From the NCBI GenBank assembly GCA_013285465.1, contig CP053449.1, positions 991,540-1,055,539 on the forward strand: a stretch of 64,000 bases of DNA, read 5' to 3'. Origin of the DNA: Pseudomonadota bacterium. Lineage in GTDB: Bacteria > Pseudomonadota > Alphaproteobacteria > Micavibrionales > CSBR16-224. Positions within the stretch are counted from its first letter, which is position 1. Each line of letters begins with the position of its first letter. The notes beneath the pieces were generated by a model. It was not told the origin of the DNA and did no database searches. It saw nothing but the letters and a program-made list of their open reading frames with translations. A program made the position numbers and the translations under genes. Shown in pieces: positions 55,495 to 64,000 of the stretch.

Positions 55495-58400
55495 TTAAGC
55501 AATCACCAAATGCCCGCTTGCCAGCAGATCATCCACCGTGCCGAGGCCGGTTTCGCCTTGCAGCAGTGCAATCTGTGTCATGCTGAAAGCAGCACCAAGA
55601 CCATCCTGATCAACGCTGAGGATGCTGTCGGAACCGCTTTCACTGACATTCGTCCAGTTGGATAGCGCATCCGCCAGCGGGTCAAAACCTGTCAGCAAAT
55701 CAGCAATGTTCAGCACATCTTCATCAAACAGTGAGAAGTCTGTGATCGTGTCTACGGCATCGGCGCTATCAAAGTAGAAAGTGTCTGCGCCAGAGCCACC
55801 GGTCATGATATCGGCTCCGAAACCACCGGCGAGGAAGTCATCACCGCTTCCTGCACTGATGACATCATTGCCTGCTCCGGCATAAATGATGTCATCGCCG
55901 CTACCGGAGTTGATGTCGTCATTGCCGGCACCGCTGGAAATCACGTCATGGCCGCTACCGCTTTCAATAATATCATCGCCGTTTCCAGTCGTGACGGTAT
56001 CATTCCCTGAGCCAGAGAGAACGGTATTATCCCCGCCACTGACATAGACAATATCATCACCACTGCCGGAGTTGAGGTTATCATCACCGTTACCGGCATA
56101 GATAGCATCATCGCCGCTACCTGTGGAGACTGTGTTGTTGCCGTCTCCAGCAAAGACAGTATCGGAACCGATACCGGTTGCAATACTGTCATCGCTATTA
56201 TCGCCGACAATCGCGCCTGTAGGAGCGGTGACGGTGATGCTGGCAAATGCGGTATCAAAGCCGCCATTGCCGTCTTCAAGCGTATATTCAAAGCTGTCCG
56301 TGCCGACAAAGCCTGTCGCGCCTTCATAGGTGAAGTCGCCATTGGCCAGTATTGTGACAGTTGCACCGGCAAGGGTCATGATCGCGGCAGCGGTAACGGT
56401 CAGATTGTCATTATCCGCATCGCTGTCCGCGCCGTGTCCGTTATCTGCCAGAACGTTTCCGGTCAGGGCATTGCCATGCTCGACCGTGAAATCGTCATCA
56501 TTGGCAACGGGTGGGGTGTTGGTTTGTACGGCATTGACCGTGACATTAACCGTTGCCGTATCAAAGCCACCATTGCCATCAGAAACGGTATAGGTGAAGC
56601 TGTCCGCGCCGCTGAAACCGGCATTCGGCGTGTAAGTCACAGACGTACCGTCAAAGCTGACTGTGCCGTTTGCGCCGTCATTTGCGGCAAAAACAGACAG
56701 CGCATCATTTTCAACATCACTGTCATTGGCAAGAACATCAATCACAACAGACGTGTCTTCATCCGTTACCGCAACATCGTCATTGGCAACCGGCGCGTCA
56801 TTGACCGGATTGATCGTCAGAGAAACCGTTCCGGTATTTGTGCCGCCATTCCCGTCGTCGAGCGTATAGCTGAAGCTGTCCGCTCCGTTGAAGTTTTCAG
56901 CAGGGGTGTAGGTAAAATCGCCATTTGCGAGAATATTCACCGTTCCGCCTTGCGCTGTGTCAAGAGTCTCCGCAACAACGGAAAGATTATCTCCGTCAAT
57001 ATCGCTATCTACGCCATTGCCGTTATCAGCCAGAACATTACCGGCGATAACACTGTCTTCGTCGCCCGTAAAGCTGTCATCAGCGGCAACGGGATTATCG
57101 TTGACCGGATTGACGGTGACATTGACCGTGGCGGTTTCAAGACCGCCATTGCCGTCAGAAACGGTATAGGTAAAGCTGTCTGCGCCGAAGAAATTGGCAT
57201 CCGGAGTATAGGTGACGGAGGTGCCGTCATGGGTGACTGTGCCGTTTGCGCCGTCAGTCGCGGCAGAAATGCTTAGAACGTCGTTTTCAACATCACTGTC
57301 ATTGGCCAGCACATTCACCACAACAGCGGTGTCTTCATCCGTTGTTACAGCATCGTCGGCAGCCAAAGGCGCGTCATTCACCGGATTGACCGTCAGAGAG
57401 ACGTTTCCAACCGCTGTGCCGCCGTTGCCGTCATCAAGCGTATAGCTGAAGCTGTCTGCGCCGTTGAAGTTTTCAGCAGGCGTGTAGGTGAAATCACCAT
57501 TGGCGAGAATATCTACAGTCCCGCCTTGCGCCGTGACAATCGTTTCCGCGACAACGGAAAGATTATCTCCGTCAATATCACTATCTGCGCCGTTGCCGTT
57601 ATCGACCAGCAGATTGCCCGACAGCACCGTGTCTTCATCAAACACGAACACATCATCCGCCGCAACCGGCACATCATTCACCGGCGCGATTTCAAGCGTG
57701 ACTGTCGCTGTATCGGAGCCGCCATTGCCGTCAGTGACGGTATAAGTAAAGCTGTCTGCGCCGTTGAAATCGGCAGCAGGTGTGTAGGTAAAGTCGCCGT
57801 TTGCCAGCAACACGACAGAACCGCCCTGCGCCGTCGTCAGCGTTGCGGGCGTGACCGTCAAAGTGTCGCCATCCGCATCACTATCCGCGCCGTTGCCGTT
57901 ATCGGCCAGAACATTGCCTGTTACAGCCGCGTCTTCCGTGCCTGTGAAGCTGTCATCCTGCGCAATCGGCGCTTCATTCGGTGCTTCTCCACCGATAATA
58001 CCGCCCGTATCGAGCGCGGCGAGCATTTCAGCATAGGAAAAGCCTTCAAATTGTCCGTTCTCACGGTAAGATATGTTTCGGACGGTTTGTGTATTCATCC
58101 CGTCTTGGAAGCGCACAGCACTACCAGTCGTGAGATGAGACAGGATCAAATCATCACCGTCTTGCGCAACCCGTAAATCCTGCAAGGAAATGTCTTGCGT
58201 CTGCGTACCGCTCCAGCCGAAAAGCTGAACGCTGTTGTCGAGGTTTTCTCCATTACTGTCGATGATCGTCGTTTCGTTTCCGTTCAGATAAACGGTGTAA
58301 ACATCGTGTCCGGCACCGCCTTCCAGTGTTTCATCTCTCCAGCGTCCACCGCTTAAAAAGTCATTACCGCTGCCGCCGATGAAATGCTCAAAAGCGAAAA

Positions 58401-61400
58401 AGAAGTCCTGATCGATTTCCTCACCTGTTGCATTGCTGAAATTCGCGTTGATATTGACCCCTTGTGTCGTATGCGCATAAGAGAGCGTATCTTTTATGCC
58501 GTCAAAGCCGTCATAATCATCGAAACCCAGCCCGCCGATGACAAGGTTATTGCCGCTGCCGGTGTAAACGACATCATCGCCCGCACCCGCATCGAATATT
58601 TCATCATTTGCGCTACCGCCCAGAGAGTCGTTGCCGTTTCCCGTCACAAGCTTTTCAATCCCTGTGAACCAGTCGGTGCCGACAATTTCCGTTTCATCGG
58701 GAGATAAAATAAAGGCGTTTCCTTCTCCTGTTGAAGCAATGACGTTCTGGTCATTTGCAAACATTCTGTAATCAAGCGTATCCAGCCCATCCCCGCCGTC
58801 GATGTTGTTCTCGCCGAAATTGCCGTGGAACACATCATGTCCGGCAAGGCCGGAGACGGTTGCGAAAATACCTGTCAGCGTAAAAGTATCATCAGCGGGC
58901 GTTCCCTCAATCGTGTCAAAATCACCGACGGTATAGCTTTCTCCGGTATTGCCGACCGTTCCGGCGACCAGATCGGCCAGTTGAAAAATACGCCCGTCAT
59001 CCAGTTCCACCTCTTGGAACAGAGCCGGATTGCTGAAATAGTCCTTGACGATAAAGCCGCTGCCGGTCTCAACGCGCAGATCATTGCCATCCTGAATATA
59101 GGCAAACTGCGTCGGGTCGGTTACGCCGACCAGTTTGATGATATTGCCCGTATCGAATTCGTGGAATGTGTCAAAGCCCGTGCCTTGTCCGACAGTGAAG
59201 GAATAAGTATCCACACCCGGCCCGCCATAGATATTATGGCCGCGCCCGTCGGAATGGATGGTATCGTTACCGCCCAGTGCATAGATATCCTGTGCGACAA
59301 GTGCGCTTGCCACCAAATTATCCGCTGCTGCTGTTCCTGTCTGTTCCGTCAGTGGGGAGGGGGGCACTCCTTCGACAAAGTCGACACCACTTTCATCAAC
59401 AGTGAAATAACCACTGCCGTCGGAAAATTCTATGAGCATATCGTTCAGACCGAGAGAAGCAGAAATAGCGTTCAACTCCAATTGTCCCGCACCACTGATA
59501 TTGAACACAATCTGTGTCACGTGATCTTGTTCATTCACGGTAAAGGAGGGCGAACCGGCAAGATCAGAAGCCGTCAGGTCTTTATCAAACACGACCCGTG
59601 TTCTGAAACCGCCAAGCAAATCATAAACATCATTGCCGCCGGAATAGGTGATTTTTACAGCGGTAAAATCTAAAGTTCTTGCGCTGACAGTGTCGTTCCC
59701 CAATCCCGGTGTGAAGGAAATGCCATATGCACCGGGTTGATCTAGTCGCAAATTGATATTTTCATCGTAATTAGGGATGCTTGAACTCAAGGGCTGGAAT
59801 GTAAAAGCGTCGTCATTCTCAGTGCCGTGAATAACAGGGATTAACGGGAACTCTGTCTTTCCTACCGTAGTGCCTCCGTATCCAAACGCGGCGCGTGGGT
59901 CTTCAACAAACAAACTGTGAACATAGGGGGTATCGTTTAGTTCCACTGTCATATTCAAATCCAGAAAATGACCGGTGACGGGAGAATTCTCAATGCCTCC
60001 CGGCCATGACAGAAAGCTGATATCACTTTGCGTTTGCGTCATTGTCACGGTAATGCCGTTTGCAAACGACGCATAAGAGATATCCGTTGCACCTCTGTGC
60101 AGTTCAAGAAACCCGGTATCGCCATGAAAAAATGAAAACTGCGAGGCATCCCGCAAATCCAGCGACTGGTTGAAATACGGAATAACCGTCGCCTGTGCGG
60201 CGGACACCGCTTCAATACCGAAGACTGTGTCTGACATACCTTGAAGGGCATAAGCGCTATTTTCCGCCATGTTCCAGAAGATATCGCCTGAATGGTAGAA
60301 CAGGATGTCACGAGCATCCGCACCCGGCACTGCCGTATTGCCGCCGCCGTCGATTGTACGCCCCGACGGTGCGATCAAATCGGCTGTCATATTACCATCT
60401 TCGTTGCCGATGCTGGTGAAATTCCCGTCAAAATTCAACGTGCCGGGGGTGCCGATAAAGCCGGAGCCGTCATTTTCAATGATATTGGCGCTGCCTTGTA
60501 CGAAAATCCTGTTTTGATAGCCTTCATTACCGATAACTTTTTCTATGGAATAAAACGTGTCTTGACCGCTCGACGGGCCGGTGATCGCATCAATCCCTGC
60601 GAATTTCGATACCGTGCCGTTATGTAGCGCGTTTCCTTCCGTGTCGGTCTCATTGCGGTAAACAACATAAACCCCGCCATCGAAATTCGCGTAAGACAAC
60701 GCGTCGTTGCCGTCATTTCCTGCACCTTCAATCGGCAGAGGATCAACCAACGCCCCGAAATGTCCTGCTGCATCCCAATCTGCCTTGTATGCATTGATAT
60801 GCTCTCGCACAAAACCGCCGTGGATCAGATTGTTGCTGTCTCCGACGAAGAATTCGTCATTGCCACCTTCGCCAAGAAGGATATCATTGCCTCCCGTCGG
60901 ATTGTTGCTTGCGTTTTTTTCCGGCGCAACTCCGTCCGGCCCCCACGGATGCACAACACCGTTTGTATCCGGCAGCGTGTTTTCCTCAATAAATCCATGA
61001 TCGCCATCATAAACTTTACCATCCGAATAAATCTTATCCGCGCCGTCTCCGCCTGCCAGAACGTTGTTCCATGCGTTGCCAATCAAACTGTCTGCCTGAT
61101 CTGTTCCCTGTACGTTCTCAATCAAGGTAAAAAATGATATAGATAGATTGTCATCAGCTAATCCTGCTCCACGGCTGCCATTATAGCTGGAATCCACAGT
61201 TTTACCGACCGAACTGAATCGTCCCTGCCGTAAATCAATAGTTACGCCATCATCATATCCAGAAGCGTTAATTTTATCGATTCCGCCACCATCCCAGACT
61301 GTGTAAATAAATGGTGCGTCTTTATCTGTGCCGAAGCCCATATTGATACCATAGGTAGTATTTGCTTCGTTGACGTCAGGTGTTGCTTCGTTATCTAAAC

Positions 61401-62145
61401 CACGTGTTTCGTAGTTGCGGCCATAAATTTCTTGTAAAGCAGCTATGTCGAGAATTTGCAGGCCAGAAGGTATATAGAAATTTTCTTCATCAATCATCAT
61501 TCCAGGGGCAAGCGTATAGGACATGATTGTGTGCTGATGTGTTAAGTTAGCATTTGACGGGGTTTCTTCAAATGAATGCTTCAGACCAAGTGCATGACCA
61601 ATTTCATGTAGGGCAAGGTAATAGTTACCGCTTCCTGCCGACCCACCGGATTGTTCTAACGAAGAAAACCAAACATCATTCAGAAAATCACTATTAAAGC
61701 TAGAGTGCTCCAAAAAGCTAGCATCTCTGCCATCGAGTGTGCCGGGCGCAGAAAGTCCACCTTCACCTGCAGAAACGGTTGCGCCGAAGTCAATCATTCC
61801 TCGCCCAGATGTTGCTGTGCTGAAAGTGATGTTCGTAACATCACTAAACAAAGCGGAATATGTCTCCGTAGGATTTAAAATGGCAGAAATAGTCGTTTGT
61901 AAATCCATAGAAATAACAGAAAATTTATCGTATAGTTCGTTTTGCAGCGACAAATCCAGAACGCTAATTCCAGCAACGTTGTAGTGAGCCGCATCGTTTT
62001 GAGTTGTCATGAAGGAGTAAGTGATGTGGTATTTTCCATCTTGTTCCGGTTCTAGTAGAAAATCTGGAATTGTTGTCCAGTTCCAGTAGCTTTCATTATA
62101 ACTCATCACAATAGCTTCAAAGTCTTCAAATACTATGTCGCTCAT
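55495..62145 (-). CDS. Giant secreted metzincin protease / cadherin-like / RTX protein
   Basis: About 2216 aa. ATG 62145 is preferred because GGAG precedes it; ATG 62157 is 4 codons earlier. The N-terminal ~300 residues form a serralysin-type metalloprotease: zinc motif HEIGHALGLKH (180-190) and Met-turn IMSYTLAPGM (M208). A long middle part carries scattered RTX nonapeptides (GGDGADKIY, GGNDVYDLL, GAGDDVVYTGSGNN). Six ~95-aa cadherin/VCBS-like units follow, then a dense C-terminal RTX block (GNGDDIIESGSGHD type) and a final non-repeat segment. There is no Sec signal peptide. A type I secreted, Ca2+-folded protease-adhesin is the likely nature; the export genes are not in the window. Confidence 0.88.
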   Translation of the reverse strand: MSDIVFEDFEAIVMSYNESYWNWTTIPDFLLEPEQDGKYHITYSFMTTQNDAAHYNVAGISVLDLSLQNELYDKFSVISMDLQTTISAILNPTETYSALFSDVTNITFSTATSGRGMIDFGATVSAGEGGLSAPGTLDGRDASFLEHSSFNSDFLNDVWFSSLEQSGGSAGSGNYYLALHEIGHALGLKHSFEETPSNANLTHQHTIMSYTLAPGMMIDEENFYIPSGLQILDIAALQEIYGRNYETRGLDNEATPDVNEANTTYGINMGFGTDKDAPFIYTVWDGGGIDKINASGYDDGVTIDLRQGRFSSVGKTVDSSYNGSRGAGLADDNLSISFFTLIENVQGTDQADSLIGNAWNNVLAGGDGADKIYSDGKVYDGDHGFIEENTLPDTNGVVHPWGPDGVAPEKNASNNPTGGNDILLGEGGNDEFFVGDSNNLIHGGFVREHINAYKADWDAAGHFGALVDPLPIEGAGNDGNDALSYANFDGGVYVVYRNETDTEGNALHNGTVSKFAGIDAITGPSSGQDTFYSIEKVIGNEGYQNRIFVQGSANIIENDGSGFIGTPGTLNFDGNFTSIGNEDGNMTADLIAPSGRTIDGGGNTAVPGADARDILFYHSGDIFWNMAENSAYALQGMSDTVFGIEAVSAAQATVIPYFNQSLDLRDASQFSFFHGDTGFLELHRGATDISYASFANGITVTMTQTQSDISFLSWPGGIENSPVTGHFLDLNMTVELNDTPYVHSLFVEDPRAAFGYGGTTVGKTEFPLIPVIHGTENDDAFTFQPLSSSIPNYDENINLRLDQPGAYGISFTPGLGNDTVSARTLDFTAVKITYSGGNDVYDLLGGFRTRVVFDKDLTASDLAGSPSFTVNEQDHVTQIVFNISGAGQLELNAISASLGLNDMLIEFSDGSGYFTVDESGVDFVEGVPPSPLTEQTGTAAADNLVASALVAQDIYALGGNDTIHSDGRGHNIYGGPGVDTYSFTVGQGTGFDTFHEFDTGNIIKLVGVTDPTQFAYIQDGNDLRVETGSGFIVKDYFSNPALFQEVELDDGRIFQLADLVAGTVGNTGESYTVGDFDTIEGTPADDTFTLTGIFATVSGLAGHDVFHGNFGENNIDGGDGLDTLDYRMFANDQNVIASTGEGNAFILSPDETEIVGTDWFTGIEKLVTGNGNDSLGGSANDEIFDAGAGDDVVYTGSGNNLVIGGLGFDDYDGFDGIKDTLSYAHTTQGVNINANFSNATGEEIDQDFFFAFEHFIGGSGNDFLSGGRWRDETLEGGAGHDVYTVYLNGNETTIIDSNGENLDNSVQLFGWSGTQTQDISLQDLRVAQDGDDLILSHLTTGSAVRFQDGMNTQTVRNISYRENGQFEGFSYAEMLAALDTGGIIGGEAPNEAPIAQDDSFTGTEDAAVTGNVLADNGNGADSDADGDTLTVTPATLTTAQGGSVVLLANGDFTYTPAADFNGADSFTYTVTDGNGGSDTATVTLEIAPVNDVPVAADDVFVFDEDTVLSGNLLVDNGNGADSDIDGDNLSVVAETIVTAQGGTVDILANGDFTYTPAENFNGADSFSYTLDDGNGGTAVGNVSLTVNPVNDAPLAADDAVTTDEDTAVVVNVLANDSDVENDVLSISAATDGANGTVTHDGTSVTYTPDANFFGADSFTYTVSDGNGGLETATVNVTVNPVNDNPVAADDSFTGDEDSVIAGNVLADNGNGVDSDIDGDNLSVVAETLDTAQGGTVNILANGDFTYTPAENFNGADSFSYTLDDGNGGTNTGTVSLTINPVNDAPVANDDVAVTDEDTSVVIDVLANDSDVENDALSVFAANDGANGTVSFDGTSVTYTPNAGFSGADSFTYTVSDGNGGFDTATVNVTVNAVQTNTPPVANDDDFTVEHGNALTGNVLADNGHGADSDADNDNLTVTAAAIMTLAGATVTILANGDFTYEGATGFVGTDSFEYTLEDGNGGFDTAFASITVTAPTGAIVGDNSDDSIATGIGSDTVFAGDGNNTVSTGSGDDAIYAGNGDDNLNSGSGDDIVYVSGGDNTVLSGSGNDTVTTGNGDDIIESGSGHDVISSGAGNDDINSGSGDDIIYAGAGNDVISAGSGDDFLAGGFGADIMTGGSGADTFYFDSADAVDTITDFSLFDEDVLNIADLLTGFDPLADALSNWTNVSESGSDSILSVDQDGLGAAFSMTQIALLQGETGLGTVDDLLASGHLVIA
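55760..56205 (-). repeat. RTX calcium-binding nonapeptide block
   Basis: Dense GGxGxDxUx-type repeats (G[ND]G[DN]D pattern), coding the C-terminal calcium beta-roll of the giant protein. At DNA level they are imperfect, mostly 27-base periods. Confidence 0.85.
56225..57985 (-). repeat. Six tandem cadherin/VCBS-like units
   Basis: Units of about 280-310 bases begin near PIAQDDSF, PVAADDVF, PLAADDAV, PVAADDSF, PVANDDVA and PVANDDDF, reading from 57985 down. Units 2 and 4 resemble each other more than their neighbours, as do units 3 and 5. Confidence 0.85.
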
Positions 62146-62168
62146 CTCTCTCTCCATAAATTAAGCTG

Positions 62169-62753
62169 TTAATATGGTCTTAGACAGTATTGCATCGCTT
62201 TTGTCAGTGCATGCTGCTGTGCATAAAGGCTATTGGGTAGCAAAAAGGTGTCCGCGCAGTACCTCATCCGTTTATTTGAAAAAACGCTAGGCTTATTTCT
62301 TTCGAAACGCACTGTTATAATTACGAAAGGATCAAGGTTGGCTACGTCCATAGTTTTTAGCCGGAGATTGACTATAATATGCACGCTATCTCGCGTGTTA
62401 TTCGTACTTTGCTCTTCTGAAGAATAGATGGGAATATTAGTATGTTTACGCAAAACGCATTCAGTCAAATTGGCAACCTCATTCTTTTGAAATAAGACTG
62501 TTTCGTCTAAATTACGATTCTTCTCCAACTCTACGGTGACAAAAATAGCTTTCACACTATTTAAAAGCATAGGATAAAACTCTGAAGTAAAACCAGTAGC
62601 TTGATCTGCGCTTACATGAGTGCAAATATCAGAAACTAAAGTGTTAGGTTGTTCATTAACTGTTTCTGTCGCCGCGCTACTAGCATTTATTATTGTAGAA
62701 TAAAAAATATTTGCTAATAATAGCATAGTAATAATAAAAACATTTTTTCTCAT
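62169..62753 (-). CDS. Unknown small exported protein
   Basis: 194 aa. An N-terminal signal peptide or anchor (VFIITMLLLANIFYSTIINASS) leads to a mostly helical-strand mature part with cysteines (DICTHVS, LTECVLRK, RYCADTF, MQYCLRP) and no motif I know. A GGGGG run lies before the ATG. The region is AT-rich. It ends 24 bases before the giant RTX gene on the same strand, so it may be an accessory or inhibitor of that protease, but no such motif is visible. Confidence 0.6.
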   Translation of the reverse strand: MRKNVFIITMLLLANIFYSTIINASSAATETVNEQPNTLVSDICTHVSADQATGFTSEFYPMLLNSVKAIFVTVELEKNRNLDETVLFQKNEVANLTECVLRKHTNIPIYSSEEQSTNNTRDSVHIIVNLRLKTMDVANLDPFVIITVRFERNKPSVFSNKRMRYCADTFLLPNSLYAQQHALTKAMQYCLRPY

Positions 62754-62936
62754 AACGCCCCCACAAAAGAATCAAAATATGCCCACCATTTTAGAACTGC
62801 TGACGGATAGGTAAAGGGGAAAGTATACAATCCTTAAATTACATTACATTAATGCCATGTATGGATTGAGATTGAATGACATATATCATTCATCGCAAGT
62901 AAGCAATTAAAAACAATGAGATATGATTAATTTTTT

Positions 62937-64000
62937 CTATTTCTGCGGCGTTACTAGAGGTTGTGCCTTGATCTTGCTCAACTTCACTTTAGCTTTGACA
63001 TTAAACGCAGGAGTGCGCGTTGTCTTACTGCCGTTTAGCGGTGGTATTTTACCGCGTTTCAGCACTTCTGAAACCGTCAGAGTCGATTGTTTGAGGCCGG
63101 TCGTTGTCACATGCTTCTTCTTCGGTGGCGCTGTTTTGACGGTTCTCGCAAGACTGGTATTGCTCTCGCGTTTTAAGGTCTTTTTGTAACGCGCTTCATT
63201 GAACATCTCGCCCGGCGGAGCCGCTACTTTCAGCGGATAAAGCGGCAGACCGTTCAGATCATAGCTCATATGCTGAATACGGGCGTAAAACGCCGTATTC
63301 GCGGCTACTTGCCGTTTCTGCTCTTCCTGCTGCTGTTGCAGCCTTTCATATGATTGTATGCTTCTATATAGCTCTTGCTGCAACTGCATCAGTTTTGCGG
63401 CATCTGCTGTTTCCTGCAGTTTAATCTCTTCACGCTTTTTCTGCACCTTCTCGGCCATGATTGTTTCTTGCGCCTTCAGAATTAATGCACGGATTTTCGC
63501 TTTCATATCATCGGAGAGAAGGGCGCTGTCCAGCGAGGCTTGTAGACTGGCAATATCACCCGATAGGGACGCAATCTTGCTCTCCAGCTTGGCCAGTTGC
63601 TCTTTGATGGCCTGCTGGCTGTCTTTCGGCTTATCAGGTGCTGTTGCGGCATTGATATGCCCGGCAATCTGTTTCTTAAGCTGCCATTCTTCTTCTCTAT
63701 GCTGGTCTTTGTAGAAGTGCAGCGTTTTGTGCAGCTCGCGGCTTTCTTCCAGATGCCGCCGCACCATTACCTCCATCTCGGCACGGTCGCGTTTATGTGC
63801 AGTTTTAGCCTCTTGTGTGTTGAATGCTTTGATTGCGGCATTCTTCCCTGAAACCGCATCCCAGATGCCGGTCATACCCTTGGCAAAACGCCCGGCGCGG
63901 GCTTTGGTCTCTTCAACCCATCTTTGCCGTTGGCGCTCCAGTAGGTCTTCACGCTCTTTGCGCTGAATATTCACAAGCTGCCGCAGTTCCTGCACTACAG
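62937..64000 (-). CDS. Probable C-terminal part of a mobilization relaxase (5' end outside window)
   Basis: The frame is open to the window edge, so the start and catalytic domain are missing. The visible 352-plus residues are strongly helical and Glu/Lys/Gln-rich, with coiled coils at about 1-115 and 130-230 of the visible part. The stretch RFAKGMTGIWDAVSGKNAAIKAFN resembles the C-terminal region of relaxases of the MobA/TraA kind, as I recall them. A very basic tail follows (KTAPPKKKHV and more). The gene has a normal stop at 62937. If right, the element is mobilizable. It might instead be another coiled-coil protein. Confidence 0.5.
   Translation of the reverse strand, partial: VVQELRQLVNIQRKEREDLLERQRQRWVEETKARAGRFAKGMTGIWDAVSGKNAAIKAFNTQEAKTAHKRDRAEMEVMVRRHLEESRELHKTLHFYKDQHREEEWQLKKQIAGHINAATAPDKPKDSQQAIKEQLAKLESKIASLSGDIASLQASLDSALLSDDMKAKIRALILKAQETIMAEKVQKKREEIKLQETADAAKLMQLQQELYRSIQSYERLQQQQEEQKRQVAANTAFYARIQHMSYDLNGLPLYPLKVAAPPGEMFNEARYKKTLKRESNTSLARTVKTAPPKKKHVTTTGLKQSTLTVSEVLKRGKIPPLNGSKTTRTPAFNVKAKVKLSKIKAQPLVTPQK

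Noticed and set aside
55760-57985. Regular DNA repeats that might be read as a CRISPR array
   Set aside because: Units have no constant short repeat with unique spacers; they are in-frame protein repeats (RTX and cadherin-like) within one long gene.

Overview
The window looks like the chromosome of an alphaproteobacterium. The signs are the ntrY-ntrX-trkA-HAD-hfq-hflX run beside an ispD-type gene, split ATP synthase b and b' subunits in an atpI-B-E-F'-F operon, a mitochondrial-type complex I accessory subunit (NDUFS4/ETC_C1 family), lipA followed by a COQ10/RatA gene, and a RecO-ParC neighbourhood. Base composition is moderate (roughly 50-55% GC by eye), with two clearly more AT-rich stretches at about 27.4-30.3 kb and 61.0-62.9 kb. 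I cannot assign a genus. Pieces of a Dot/Icm (type IVB) secretion apparatus would fit an environmental, predatory or host-associated lineage, but that is inference.

Layout. 1-9.2 kb: isoprenoid gene ispD (cut by the window edge), the NtrYX two-component system, TrkA, a HAD phosphatase, Hfq, HflX and an inositol-phosphatase-like enzyme. 9.2-11.9 kb: F0 ATP synthase operon on the minus strand. 12.0-14.5 kb: tRNA-Arg, the complex I subunit, and a two-gene unit of unknown function whose large product has a leucine-rich-repeat segment. 14.7-20.4 kb: LpxR-like lipid A deacylase, a GH13 glucosidase, a PAS histidine kinase and an AI-2E family permease. 20.4-27.4 kb: smc, a DsbA-like protein, a very acidic anchored protein, fliQ, fliR and recO. 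27.4-30.2 kb: an AT-rich McrBC-like restriction pair. 30.3-37.2 kb: a large anchored protein of unknown function, parC, two small unknown genes, and infC with what appears to be an AUA start. 37.3-43.7 kb: thrS, a small unknown gene, the lipA-ratA-dotJ-dotI operon, rsmE and ubiA. 43.7-50.4 kb: a minus-strand cluster of a large MscS-type channel, a GH144-like glucanase, a GH3 beta-glucosidase and a small exported protein. 50.5-53.5 kb: argE-like, ndk and a second dotI paralogue. 53.7-64 kb: the initiator tRNA, a tyrosine recombinase reading away from it, a 2.2-kaa metzincin/RTX protein, a small exported protein and what looks like the C-terminal part of a relaxase. This last block is probably the left end of an integrative element that runs past the window.

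How the parts fit. Most of the window is housekeeping. The accessory themes are envelope and secretion (two DotI paralogues plus a DotJ-like protein, a possible effector pair, LpxR, the RTX protease), glucan metabolism linked to an osmotic channel (GH144-GH3-MscS), and mobile or defence DNA (McrBC, integrase, relaxase). After start correction, no gene-free stretch exceeds about 300 bases.
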